Shown: positions 6,119 through 13,843 of the stretch, one piece after another
How the letters are laid out: every line of letters begins with the position of its first letter
Numbering within the stretch: position 1 is the stretch's first letter
Assembly (NCBI GenBank): GCA_031549625.1
Contig: JAVBPK010000112.1
Location: 1-14,854, forward strand
DNA length: 14,854 nucleotides
Reading direction: 5' to 3'
Origin: JAISXK01 sp031549625
Lineage (GTDB): Bacteria; Bacillota; Clostridia; Christensenellales; CAG-138
Notes under the pieces: model-generated
What the model was told of the DNA's origin: nothing
Database searches by the model: none
What the model saw: only the letters and a program-made list of their open reading frames with translations
Translations under genes and position numbers: made by a program

Positions 6119-7465
6119 ATGTATATGGTTAATGAGTGCACCAAGAGCAAAGAACTTTCCAAGAGGTTCAACGCCATCTATCCCGCCGGACACTCCAACA
6201 ACAAAGATCCCTATGAGGTGGCCGATTATCGCCTCTTTATCCAAAAGGCAAAAGGAAGCCACGTTTGGGATATCGACGGGAACGAATATATTGAGTTTAA
6301 CAGCGCTTTCGGCCCCACGCTGCTTGGCCATTGCAACGATGAATATGTCGCGGCGCTCAAAGACGCGCTTGAAACTTCCTCCACCCTCGCGGGCAGTAAT
6401 CTGCTGTTTTCCACGGACGACGTAGAGGTGGGCGAAATCATCACCAAATACGTACCCTGCGCCGAACAAATAAAATTCAACGTCACCGGCAGCGAAGCTG
6501 TGCAGATGGCCATTCGTATCGCCCGCGCGTATACCGGCAAAAAAATGATTCTGCGCTTCACGGACAATTACCATGGCTGGTTCGATAATATTTACGGCGG
6601 AAAACCGGGCGATCTGAACGCCGGCAGCCTGCCCATCGCGCAGGAGGATCCGGCCAGCGATTATCAAACTCTGGGCAAATTCCCCGACAGCATCAAAGAA
6701 AACATCATCGTCCCTTGGAACGATTTCGACACCTTTAAGCAGACGATGGAAAAATACCATGACGATATCGCAATCGTCCATTTTGAGCCAATCGTATGCA
6801 ATCACCTTGGCTTTTTCCCCAAACCCGGCTTCCTGGAATTGATTCGCGAACTGTGCACAACGTACAACGTGGTCATGAGCATGGACGAGATCATCACCGG
6901 CTTCCGCCTTGGGTTCGGCGGCGCGCAGGCTTATTTTGGCGTCACGCCCGATATCTGCACGCTGGCGAAATCCATTGCCGGCGGTTTGCCGGTAGCCTGT
7001 GTCGTGGGCAGCCGGAAGGTCATGAGCATTTTGGATGACAGGAAGGTCGCGGCATCCGGCACATTCAACGGCTGGAATCTGGGCATGCGCGCCATACTGG
7101 CTTCCATCCGTATTTTAGAAAAGGACAACGGCTCCGCGTACCGGGAAATGTATCGCCTACAGGATAAGCTGATCCAGGGAATCCTGGCAAGCGCCGCAAA
7201 ATACCATATCAAAATGCGCATCAACGACTGCCCTGGCGCATTCTTCACGCTCTTTGGCGTAGAGGGCGGCCGCCAGCGGGTGTACACTGTGGAAGATACC
7301 ATCGGGATGGATGTGCCGCTGTTCAAAAGATTCCGCAGAATCTTACAAGAAAAAGAGGGCATCATAACCCTGCCCGCCATGCGCTGGTACATGAACATTT
7401 CCCACACCGACGCCGATATAGACTACACCATTGCGGCCATCGACCGCGTAATGGCGACGCTGTAA
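6119..7465 (+). CDS. Class III PLP aminotransferase (glutamate-1-semialdehyde aminomutase-like)
   Basis: This 448-residue fold-type I enzyme uses pyridoxal phosphate to move amino groups. Landmarks are VWDIDGNEYIEF (49-60), NVTGSEAVQMAIRIARAYTG (121-140), YHGW (151-154), MDEIITGFR with the pyridine-binding Asp256, LAKSIAGGLP with the Schiff-base Lys284, and GTFNGWN (314-320), all typical of glutamate-1-semialdehyde aminomutase-like and omega-aminotransferases. No heme-pathway gene is nearby; it leads an operon of ketose kinase, sugar transporter and isomerase genes, so a catabolic job on an amino sugar or amino polyol is more likely. Class III enzymes can interconvert hydroxyketones such as erythrulose or dihydroxyacetone and their 2-amino alcohols, the basis of the hypothesis under findings. 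The start could be 6119 or the ATG at 6125; AGAAAGG (6108-6114) precedes both. The substrate is not known. Confidence 0.9.
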   Translation: MYMVNECTKSKELSKRFNAIYPAGHSNNKDPYEVADYRLFIQKAKGSHVWDIDGNEYIEFNSAFGPTLLGHCNDEYVAALKDALETSSTLAGSNLLFSTDDVEVGEIITKYVPCAEQIKFNVTGSEAVQMAIRIARAYTGKKMILRFTDNYHGWFDNIYGGKPGDLNAGSLPIAQEDPASDYQTLGKFPDSIKENIIVPWNDFDTFKQTMEKYHDDIAIVHFEPIVCNHLGFFPKPGFLELIRELCTTYNVVMSMDEIITGFRLGFGGAQAYFGVTPDICTLAKSIAGGLPVACVVGSRKVMSILDDRKVAASGTFNGWNLGMRAILASIRILEKDNGSAYREMYRLQDKLIQGILASAAKYHIKMRINDCPGAFFTLFGVEGGRQRVYTVEDTIGMDVPLFKRFRRILQEKEGIITLPAMRWYMNISHTDADIDYTIAAIDRVMATL

Positions 7466-7526
7466 CCCGCATCCGCGGGGCGCGGTATATCGCGGTGTGT
7501 CTTTCAAACGGAGAAAGGCGGACAAC

Positions 7527-8528
7527 ATGAAAAAGATCATCAATGACCCCAAGGCTGTCCCCTCACAAACGCTTGATGGCTTTGTGCGAGCATTTGGCAG
7601 CCATTTCGAACTGGTATCCAGCGTGAAAGGCGTCAAGGTCAAACAACCCAGGGATAAAGTTGCGCTCGTCATTGGCGGCGGCAGCGGCCATGAACCCATG
7701 TTTTCCATGTTCGTCGGCGATAATCTGGGCGACGCGGCTGCTTGCGGCAACATCTTCGCCTCCCCCGATCCAAACACCATCATGCAAACCGCGTTGTCTG
7801 TCAACAGCGGCAAAGGCGTACTTTTCGTTTATGGCAACTATGCCGGAGACAATTTAAACTTCGACATGGCCGCAGAACTTTTAGAAGATATGGGCGTTCC
7901 TAGCCGCACGGTTCGGGTATGGGATGACGTAGCCTCCGCGCCAAAGGCGCTTATCGAGGACAGGCGCGGCATCGCCGGCGACGTATTTGTAATCAAAATA
8001 GCGGGCGCCGCAACAGGCGCGGGACTGACGCTTGAAGAATCGTCCCGGATAGCCGCCAAAGCAAGGGATAACACATTCAGCGTCGGCGTGGCTCTTTCCG
8101 GCGGGACAATTCCCGGAGAAAAGGCCCCTGCCTTCACATTGCCCGAGGACGAAATTGAATTTGGCATGGGCGTCCATGGCGAGCCGGGTGTGCGCCGCGC
8201 ACTGCTGCAGCCCGCCGACCAAATCGTGGACAATCTGCTTGATTTGCTGCTATCGGATAGCGGCATCGGTAGCGGCAGCACGGTATGCACCTTAATCAAC
8301 GGGCTGGGTTCCACATCGCTGGCGGAACTGTTCATCATGAACCGCAGATTAAGCGAGGCCCTGCGCGAAAAGGGCATCCACATCCACGACATGCTGGTGG
8401 ATTCTTTTATCACCTGCCAGGAAATGGCCGGCGCTTCCATCTCGCTGCTTAAGCTGGACGATGAGCTGCTGCCTTACTACGATGCTCCGTGTTGGAGCCC
8501 CTATTTCTGCAAAATGCCAACTGCGTAA
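7527..8528 (+). CDS. Dihydroxyacetone kinase-type ketose kinase, DhaK-like substrate-binding subunit
   Basis: This 333-residue protein is homologous to the DhaK substrate-binding domain. GGSGHEP (51-57, His55), GNYAGDNLNF (103-112, Asp108) and FGMGVHGEPG (His217) correspond to the conserved His, Asp and hemiaminal-forming His that bind and activate the ketose. The canonical KNYTGD motif reads GNYAGD here, a possible sign of altered specificity. The family includes dihydroxyacetone kinases and erythrulose kinases. With the adjacent DhaL-like gene (15 bases downstream) it would form a two-part kinase; no DhaM-type phosphocarrier is visible, so ATP is the likelier donor. The start at 7527 has GGAGAAAGG upstream; an upstream in-frame GTG at 7497 is rejected. 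C3 versus C4 ketose cannot be settled by reading. Confidence 0.9.
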   Translation: MKKIINDPKAVPSQTLDGFVRAFGSHFELVSSVKGVKVKQPRDKVALVIGGGSGHEPMFSMFVGDNLGDAAACGNIFASPDPNTIMQTALSVNSGKGVLFVYGNYAGDNLNFDMAAELLEDMGVPSRTVRVWDDVASAPKALIEDRRGIAGDVFVIKIAGAATGAGLTLEESSRIAAKARDNTFSVGVALSGGTIPGEKAPAFTLPEDEIEFGMGVHGEPGVRRALLQPADQIVDNLLDLLLSDSGIGSGSTVCTLINGLGSTSLAELFIMNRRLSEALREKGIHIHDMLVDSFITCQEMAGASISLLKLDDELLPYYDAPCWSPYFCKMPTA

Positions 8529-8543
8529 AAAGGAGGTGATGGC

Positions 8544-9182
8544 ATGAGCATAGACGCCGTAACCGTCCGCGATATGCTGCTGTTTGTTGCGAAACGGATC
8601 ATTGGCAGCAAGGAACTGCTGACTCAGGCCGACAGCGCGATTGGCGATGGCGACCACGGCATAGGCATGGCGGGCGGCATGGAAAAAGCGGCCGAGGCGC
8701 TGCTGGCGCTCGATCCGCTTTCGAATGCATACGCGGTTTTTTCTGCCGCGGGGCAGGCCATGCTCATGAACATGGGCGGCGCGTCCGGCGTTATATTTGG
8801 CAGCCTGTATTTAGGCGGCGCAAAGGGCCATTCCGCCGAAGCGCTGACCCCTGCCGATCTGGCGGATTTCTTTGCGCGGAGCCTGCAAGTAATTCAGGCG
8901 CGCGGCGGAGCGAAGGTGGGCGATAAAACCATGATAGACGCTCTGTCGCCAGCGGTGGACGCCATGCAGGCGCATTGCGCCGATGGCCTCGTCCCCATGC
9001 TTCTAGCCGCGAAAGAGGCCGCACGCGGGGGCGTGGAACGCACAAAGAATCTGGTCGCGCGTTTTGGCCGGGCAAAATCGCTGGGTGAACGCGCTTTGGG
9101 GCATGCCGACGCGGGCGCCACCTCGGTCGCCATCATTTTCGAGGCCATGTATGACTTTTGTCTGGTACGAGCCTCTGCGTAA
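8544..9182 (+). CDS. Dihydroxyacetone kinase-type ketose kinase, DhaL-like nucleotide-binding subunit
   Basis: This 212-residue all-helical phosphatase-like fold binds the nucleotide in the Dha kinase family. DSAIGDGDHG (30-39) supplies the Asp residues that hold Mg-nucleotide, GGASGVIFG (78-86) is the glycine-rich loop, and GDKTMIDAL (126-134) and GHADAGATS (186-194) are the family's C-terminal motifs; the last is usually written with DPGA. Length is normal. A strong AAGGAGGTG ribosome binding site lies 6 bases before the ATG. It is paired with the upstream DhaK-like subunit and must work with it. Without a DhaM gene, DhaL probably exchanges ATP rather than staying ADP-charged by a phosphotransferase relay, but a DhaM elsewhere in the genome cannot be excluded. 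Confidence 0.9.
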   Translation: MSIDAVTVRDMLLFVAKRIIGSKELLTQADSAIGDGDHGIGMAGGMEKAAEALLALDPLSNAYAVFSAAGQAMLMNMGGASGVIFGSLYLGGAKGHSAEALTPADLADFFARSLQVIQARGGAKVGDKTMIDALSPAVDAMQAHCADGLVPMLLAAKEAARGGVERTKNLVARFGRAKSLGERALGHADAGATSVAIIFEAMYDFCLVRASA

Positions 9183-9242
9183 ACATGCCGCTTCACGTCA
9201 TACAGCCATTCATGATGTTCTTGCGTTGTTCAATAAAACTTT

Positions 9243-9251
9243 TGCTATAAA
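9243..9251 (+). promoter_or_regulatory. Possible internal extended -10 promoter before the binding-protein gene
   Basis: TGCTATAAA fits an extended -10 element in the 85-base gap between the kinase and transporter genes. No convincing -35 box is seen. It could raise expression of the binding protein. Confidence 0.3.
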
Positions 9252-9267
9252 CAATAAGGAGGTTACC

Positions 9268-10260
9268 ATGAACAAGAGATACCACACCCTTTTTCCCCTT
9301 CTTCTGGCCACTGTGCTGCTCTTCACAGCCTGTGCGGGTTCCCCCGGCACGCCCCCCGCAAGCGGAGCAACGCCGCCACCCGCGGCAGCCGGCGACGCGC
9401 CGATGGTGGCTATTATTCCCAGCGACATGTCCGACCCCAACCTGGTGTATGTGGCCAGCCGCTTGGAAAACTACTGTAAAGAGCTGGGCTTTGCCCCCAC
9501 CCTGTTTGACCCGCAAGCCAATGCCCAAACGCAGGCAAACATGATCGGTAACGCTGTGGCGCAGGGCGCTGTCGCCGTAGTCTTCGACCCCATCGACTCC
9601 GCTGCGCTGGGCACGGCGATTATGGACGCGAAAAAAGCCGGCGTTCTGGTTGCCACAGTCGTAGGCGACATCGACAAAATGTACCATGATTACCGCGACG
9701 TATATGTCGGGCCTGACGATCTGAAAGCCGGAGAAATCGCCGCGCAATGCTTTAAAGACAACTTTCCGCAGGGCGCCGATATCGTCTGCATAGAAGGCGC
9801 AGCGGGGCACAGCGCGCAAATTCGCCGCGCCGATGGTTTTGACACCGGCATCACGGGCAGCAGCATCAACATCCTGGACCGCAAATCCTGTATTTCCTGG
9901 TCCACCTCCGACGCCATGACGATCGCGGAAGACTTCATCGTCATGCATGGCGACAAAATGTCCGGCATCTTCTGCCATTGGGACAATGGCGCGGTTGGCG
10001 TGGTTGAAGCGCTCAAGGCGGCGCAATATCAACCCGGCGATATGTTCATGGTAGCGGTCGATGGCTGTTACAACGGCTTTGACCTTATCCGTGAAGGCTG
10101 GATGTATGGTACCGTCATGCAAGATTGCGATACCATCGCAAAAGTCTGCATTGAATCGATCAAGACGCTGCATGAGGGCGGCGCCGTGGAAAAAATCATC
10201 AATCCGGATCTCATCCTCGTCACAAAAGATAACGTGGACAGCATTGACCCCGGCTGGTAA
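9268..10260 (+). CDS. Ribose-type sugar ABC transporter substrate-binding lipoprotein
   Basis: This 330-residue sugar receptor is of the RbsB/LsrB-like Peripla_BP_4 family. Residues 1-21 are a lipoprotein signal ending LLFTA before Cys22, followed by a Pro/Ala/Gly linker to about residue 43. The core begins MVAIIPSDMSDPNLVYVASRLENYCKELG and contains FDPIDSAALGTAIMDAKKAGV and VAVDGCYNGFDLIREGWMYGTVMQD, typical of this family. It would capture the substrate outside the cell and deliver it to the two downstream permeases. AAGGAGG lies just before the ATG; the longer open frame that begins at 9064 overlaps the kinase gene and is rejected. A strong hairpin (10279-10315) sits between this gene and the ATPase gene. 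The ligand is unknown. Confidence 0.93.
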   Translation: MNKRYHTLFPLLLATVLLFTACAGSPGTPPASGATPPPAAAGDAPMVAIIPSDMSDPNLVYVASRLENYCKELGFAPTLFDPQANAQTQANMIGNAVAQGAVAVVFDPIDSAALGTAIMDAKKAGVLVATVVGDIDKMYHDYRDVYVGPDDLKAGEIAAQCFKDNFPQGADIVCIEGAAGHSAQIRRADGFDTGITGSSINILDRKSCISWSTSDAMTIAEDFIVMHGDKMSGIFCHWDNGAVGVVEALKAAQYQPGDMFMVAVDGCYNGFDLIREGWMYGTVMQDCDTIAKVCIESIKTLHEGGAVEKIINPDLILVTKDNVDSIDPGW

Positions 10261-10278
10261 GCCATAAAAATGAAGCAG

Positions 10279-10315
10279 CGGGCCCATCCGTGCGTCTTTT
10301 CGCAGGATGGGCCCG
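10279..10315 (+). promoter_or_regulatory. Intercistronic hairpin after the binding-protein gene
   Basis: CGGGCCCATCC (10279-10289) pairs with GGATGGGCCCG (10305-10315), and an inner TGCG/CGCA extends the stem. There is no U-run after it. It most likely stabilises the upstream message or causes partial attenuation, so that more receptor than membrane components is made, a familiar pattern in ABC transporter operons. Confidence 0.6.
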
Positions 10316-10343
10316 AAACCCAAAGCAGAAAGGGGCGAAATGC

Positions 10344-10499
10344 ATGGCCGACAAAGCGGCGGACTTCATTTTGAACATCCGCGATGTTAACAAATCGTTC
10401 CCCGGCGTCAAGGCGCTCAACGATGTAAGCATCAGCATCCGGCGCGGTGATGTGCACGGCATCGTGGGCGAAAACGGCGCGGGAAAATCCACGCTTTGA
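10344..10499 (+). pseudogene. 5' fragment of the sugar ABC transporter ATPase (frameshifted)
   Basis: Fifty-one codons encode the start of an RbsA/MglA-type ATPase: FILNIRDVNKSFPGVKALNDV, then the first Walker A motif GENGAGKST (42-50), after which a TGA at 10497-10499 stops the frame. AGAAAGGGG lies 7 bases upstream of the ATG. The rest of the protein continues in the -1 frame from 10496, and the expected junction is STLMKILSG or STLLKILSG. One lost base, an A after CTT or a T within the TTT run, explains the break. It is either a true inactivating mutation or a sequencing or assembly error. Confidence 0.8.
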
Positions 10500-11824
10500 A
10501 AATCCTTTCCGGTATATACGAAAAGGATTCCGGCGCCGTGGAATTTGACGGTGAGACCGTAGAGCACACAACGCCGGTAAAGTCTCTGCAAAGGGGCCTG
10601 AGCATTATTTATCAGGAATTCAATTTGGTAAACACCATGAGCGTCGGAGAAAACATTTTCCTCGGCCGCTTCAAGCAAATGAAGGGCATGCGCGGCACGC
10701 ACGCCGAAGCCAGGAAACTGCTCGACAGCATCAATTGCTCCATCGATACGCATGTTCTAGTCGATACGCTGAGCGTTTCGGAAAAACAAATGGTCGAAAT
10801 CGCCAAGGCTTTATCATTTCAGGCAAAGCTCATCATTATGGATGAACCCAGCAGCAGCCTCACGGCGGAAGAAATGAAGCACTTGCGCGCGATTATCAAC
10901 GACCTGCGCACAAAAGGGATTACGATCATCTATATCAGCCACAAGCTCGATGAGATATTTGAATATTGCGATACGGTCACCATCATGCGGGACGGTTGCG
11001 TTGTGGATACGCAGCCCGCGGATACACTTACGCGCGAAGATATGATTACAAAAATGGTAGGCAGAACCATAGAAAACGAATACCCGGAACGTCCACACTG
11101 TGTAGGCGGCCCTCTGCTTGAGGTAAGCGGCCTTAACACACGAAAATTAAAGAATATCTCTTTCACATTGAATCGTGGCGAAATCCTGGGGCTCGTAGGG
11201 TTGGTTGGCTCCGGCCGTACCGAAATCGCTCGCGCTATATTCGGCGCGGACAAAGCGCTGAGCGTTAGGCTTCGCCTGGAAGGGAAGCCCATATCCATAA
11301 ACAATCCAACGGACGCCAAAAAGGCAGGCATTGCCCTGGTACCCGAAGACAGGAAGCAGCAGGGTCTGGTGCTTCCTTTCTCCGTGAAAAGCAACATCTC
11401 CATGGCCGCGCTTCGGTCGCTGGCAAAGGGCTTGTTTTTAAATCGAAGCGGCGAAGCGCAGATGGCGCAGCGTGAAGTGGATGCGCTAAGCATCAAAACC
11501 CCGGGCGTCAACACCCGCGTGGTCACGCTTTCCGGGGGAAATCAGCAAAAGTGTGTGCTGGGCCGCTGGCTGGAAGTAGATTCCAAAATATTGATTCTCG
11601 ACGAGCCGACACGCGGCATCGACGTGGGCGCAAAGTACGAGATATACCTGTTGATGAAAAAGATCGTAGAAAATGGTGGTTCGATCATCATGATATCCTC
11701 GGAGCTACCGGAGGTGCTGAATATGAGTAATCGCATTCTAACCATCAGTGAAGGGCGCATCACCGGACAGTTTGACCCGATGGAAACAAGCGCCGAAACG
11801 ATCATGACAAGCGCGCTGGCATAA
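10496..11824 (+). CDS. Sugar ABC transporter ATPase, main body (two ATP-binding domains, lacking its first 51 residues)
   Basis: As read, this open frame could only start at the TTG at 10496, which overlaps the stop of the 5' fragment. It gives 442 residues that begin KILSGIYEKDSG, directly after where Walker A should be. Domain 1 keeps its Q-loop (IIYQEFNLVNTMSVGENIFLG), signature LSVSEKQMVEIAKAL (92-106) and Walker B LIIMDEPSSSLT. Domain 2 has the family's degenerate Walker A GLVGSGRTE (235-243), signature LSGGNQQK and Walker B ILILDEPTRGIDVG (365-378). This is the tandem layout of RbsA, MglA and AraG, and with the 5' fragment restored the protein would be 493 residues, a normal length. Without it domain 1 lacks its P-loop. 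It is followed 13 bases later by the first permease gene. Confidence 0.88.
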   Translation: MKILSGIYEKDSGAVEFDGETVEHTTPVKSLQRGLSIIYQEFNLVNTMSVGENIFLGRFKQMKGMRGTHAEARKLLDSINCSIDTHVLVDTLSVSEKQMVEIAKALSFQAKLIIMDEPSSSLTAEEMKHLRAIINDLRTKGITIIYISHKLDEIFEYCDTVTIMRDGCVVDTQPADTLTREDMITKMVGRTIENEYPERPHCVGGPLLEVSGLNTRKLKNISFTLNRGEILGLVGLVGSGRTEIARAIFGADKALSVRLRLEGKPISINNPTDAKKAGIALVPEDRKQQGLVLPFSVKSNISMAALRSLAKGLFLNRSGEAQMAQREVDALSIKTPGVNTRVVTLSGGNQQKCVLGRWLEVDSKILILDEPTRGIDVGAKYEIYLLMKKIVENGGSIIMISSELPEVLNMSNRILTISEGRITGQFDPMETSAETIMTSALA

Positions 11825-11837
11825 TATAGGTGAGCAA

Positions 11838-12803
11838 ATGAATAAGGAACGCAGTTTAAAAATAGTTCTCCGCTCTGTGCTCAGCAATTATTTTGTGGGC
11901 GTTTGCATCCTGCTGCTGGTTGCCATTACCATCATGCGGGAACCGCGCTTTCTGGGCCGGGACAACTTAATCAACATCGTACGCCAGCTTGGCCCGCTGA
12001 GTCTGGTATCGCTGGGCATGACATTCGTTATACTGGCCGGTTATCTCGATTTATCCGTAGCTGGGACGATATCGCTCGTAGCGGTCGTCACCGTCTCGAT
12101 GATAGACACGCTCGGACAGATTGGCGCCATTTTCCTTGGCCTGCTGATAGGAACGGCGGCCGGTGCGCTGATCGGCCTGGTCGTCCTCCTTGTAGGAGCC
12201 AATCGCAAATCCGAAGCATTGTTTATTTCGTATGGCATGGGCATGGTGTATGGCGCCCTGGCGCTAATGTACAGCGGCGGCGTAACCCAAAAATTGCCGG
12301 CCGGATTAAATGTGCTCGAAGCCATCGGCAAGGGCGGCTGGGGTATCGTTTCGGTTTCCCTGCTGATATTCATCGTGTGCCTGATCCTGTTGCAGCTGCT
12401 GCAAAGCAAAACATACATTGGCCGCTCCATCATGCTTGCGGGCGGCAATCCCATAGCTTCCAAGCTATCCGGCATCCCTGTGAACATCACCGTCATATTG
12501 ATCTATACACTTTCCGGCCTGATGGCAGCGTTTGGCTCGGTGGTCCTGTTTTCACGCGTTACCACGGCCTCCCCTGTTATCGGCAAAACATATGAAACAA
12601 ACGCTATCACCGCTGTGTTGATTGGCGGAACCAGCTTAAAAGGCGGATACGGGAGCGTGTTGCGCACGGTACTCGGTGTGGTGCTGATCTCGCTGATGTC
12701 CAACTGCATGAACCTCCTGGGTATTTCCACATATATGCAGAGCATCGTGCGCGGCGTCGTACTGATCGTTACGATATGGCTGGACAGCAAGAAAACGTTA
12801 TAA
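11838..12803 (+). CDS. Sugar ABC transporter permease 1
   Basis: This 321-residue integral membrane protein is of the RbsC-like BPD_transp_2 family, with about eight to ten hydrophobic segments (for example near 17-33, 52-68, 94-120, 168-188, 216-238 and 276-316). The family motif after the second segment reads FVILAGYLDLSVAGTISL (usually GGIDLSVG), and the cytoplasmic ATPase-contact region reads NAITAVLIGGTSLKGGYGSV (255-274). AGGTGA precedes the ATG, and only 10 bases separate its stop from the second permease. It would form a heterodimeric channel with permease 2, powered by the ATPase encoded just upstream. The GYLDLSV variant is a small departure from consensus; function is otherwise expected to be normal. 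Confidence 0.92.
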   Translation: MNKERSLKIVLRSVLSNYFVGVCILLLVAITIMREPRFLGRDNLINIVRQLGPLSLVSLGMTFVILAGYLDLSVAGTISLVAVVTVSMIDTLGQIGAIFLGLLIGTAAGALIGLVVLLVGANRKSEALFISYGMGMVYGALALMYSGGVTQKLPAGLNVLEAIGKGGWGIVSVSLLIFIVCLILLQLLQSKTYIGRSIMLAGGNPIASKLSGIPVNITVILIYTLSGLMAAFGSVVLFSRVTTASPVIGKTYETNAITAVLIGGTSLKGGYGSVLRTVLGVVLISLMSNCMNLLGISTYMQSIVRGVVLIVTIWLDSKKTL

Positions 12804-12813
12804 GGGGTGCGAA

Positions 12814-13779
12814 ATGAAAAGCAAAGGGAATATAGCCCGTTTTTTGGCCGCGGTGTATAAGCAAAAGTCGGTTGTCGCGCTTTTGGTTGTGTTTGCCATA
12901 ATGCCACTTATTAATACCTCCTTCTACACCATGTACAACATGATGGATATGCTGAAATCCGCATCGGTCTATATTACGATTGGCTGCGGCGTAACGATGG
13001 TCGTTATCTGCGGCGCGTGTGACCTTTCTGTGGGCGGCATTATGTGTCTGGCGGGCGTTATCACCGTAAAGCTCATGGAGCGGTTTCCGCTTGGCGTCTG
13101 CATAGCGTGTGCGCTGGGCATGGGGATTTTGGTCGGCATAATCAACGGCTTCTTTGTGGTACACCAAAAATCCGAGGCATTTGTCATCACCTTGGGCATG
13201 GGCCTGCTGCTAAAGGGCTTGGCGCAACAGTTCACCGACGCGCATCCCATCGCCGGAAGCAATCCGGTATTTTTTGAATTTGGTGTGGGCAGCCAAATCC
13301 TGGGTATTCCGAACATTACAATCGTCATGCTGCTGGTTTTAGCCGTGATAAGCTGCATATTGCGTTACACGCAGTATGGGCGCAATTGTTACGCCGTAGG
13401 CGGCGATTACGATGTCGCGGTATATTCCGGCATCAAAGCGCTGCGCGTTAAATGGGTCGCGTTTGCAATGAGCGGCTTTCTCGCCGCCTTGGGCGGTATA
13501 TTGCTCACCGCGCGCCTGAACACCGGCGCTTCCACATATGGCGATACCACGGCGCTTTTGGTAAACTGCGGCGCTGTGTTAGGGGGCACCTCATTTGCGG
13601 GCGGCATAGGCGGCGCGTGGCAGACGGCATTGGGCCTGCTGTTGTTTACAATATTGGAAAGCGCGCTGGGTATGGCGTCGCTGAACGCGTACGCAAAAGA
13701 ATTGGTAATTGGCCTGATTATCGCCATTATTATCGGCATAGATTCCTATAGCCGCAAGCGCAGGGCGGAAGCGGTATAA
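12814..13779 (+). CDS. Sugar ABC transporter permease 2
   Basis: This second RbsC-like permease is also 321 residues, but its sequence differs clearly from permease 1, so the channel is probably a heterodimer. It carries VVICGACDLSVGGIMCLAGV (63-82), the cysteine-bearing counterpart of the GGIDLSVG motif, and GAVLGGTSFAGGIGG (253-267), the ATPase-contact region. Hydrophobic segments run through most of its length and it ends with a basic cytoplasmic tail (YSRKRRAEAV). AAGGGG stands 8 bases before the ATG. Such paired permeases are common in LsrC/LsrD- and YtfT/YjfF-type transporters. The rpiB homologue follows after 64 bases. Confidence 0.92.
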   Translation: MKSKGNIARFLAAVYKQKSVVALLVVFAIMPLINTSFYTMYNMMDMLKSASVYITIGCGVTMVVICGACDLSVGGIMCLAGVITVKLMERFPLGVCIACALGMGILVGIINGFFVVHQKSEAFVITLGMGLLLKGLAQQFTDAHPIAGSNPVFFEFGVGSQILGIPNITIVMLLVLAVISCILRYTQYGRNCYAVGGDYDVAVYSGIKALRVKWVAFAMSGFLAALGGILLTARLNTGASTYGDTTALLVNCGAVLGGTSFAGGIGGAWQTALGLLLFTILESALGMASLNAYAKELVIGLIIAIIIGIDSYSRKRRAEAV

Positions 13780-13843
13780 ACCGGTTGACAGATACGCGCA
13801 AACGCATCAATATAAAGGTATCTACGAACCAAAGGAGAATGAT

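Noticed and set aside
5993..6805. 270-codon minus-strand open frame opposite the aminotransferase start
   Set aside because: It is the mirror of conserved aminotransferase codons and shows no domain of its own.
9193..10323. 376-codon minus-strand open frame opposite the sugar-binding protein
   Set aside because: It is antisense to a clear lipoprotein gene and its composition (His/Val/Asp rich) reflects the codon bias of that gene.
10491..10500. Programmed frameshift at CTT TGA, as in the release factor 2 gene
   Set aside because: The release factor 2 signal shifts +1, but the ATPase continues in the -1 frame, and no slippery heptamer for -1 shifting is present. A missing base is simpler.
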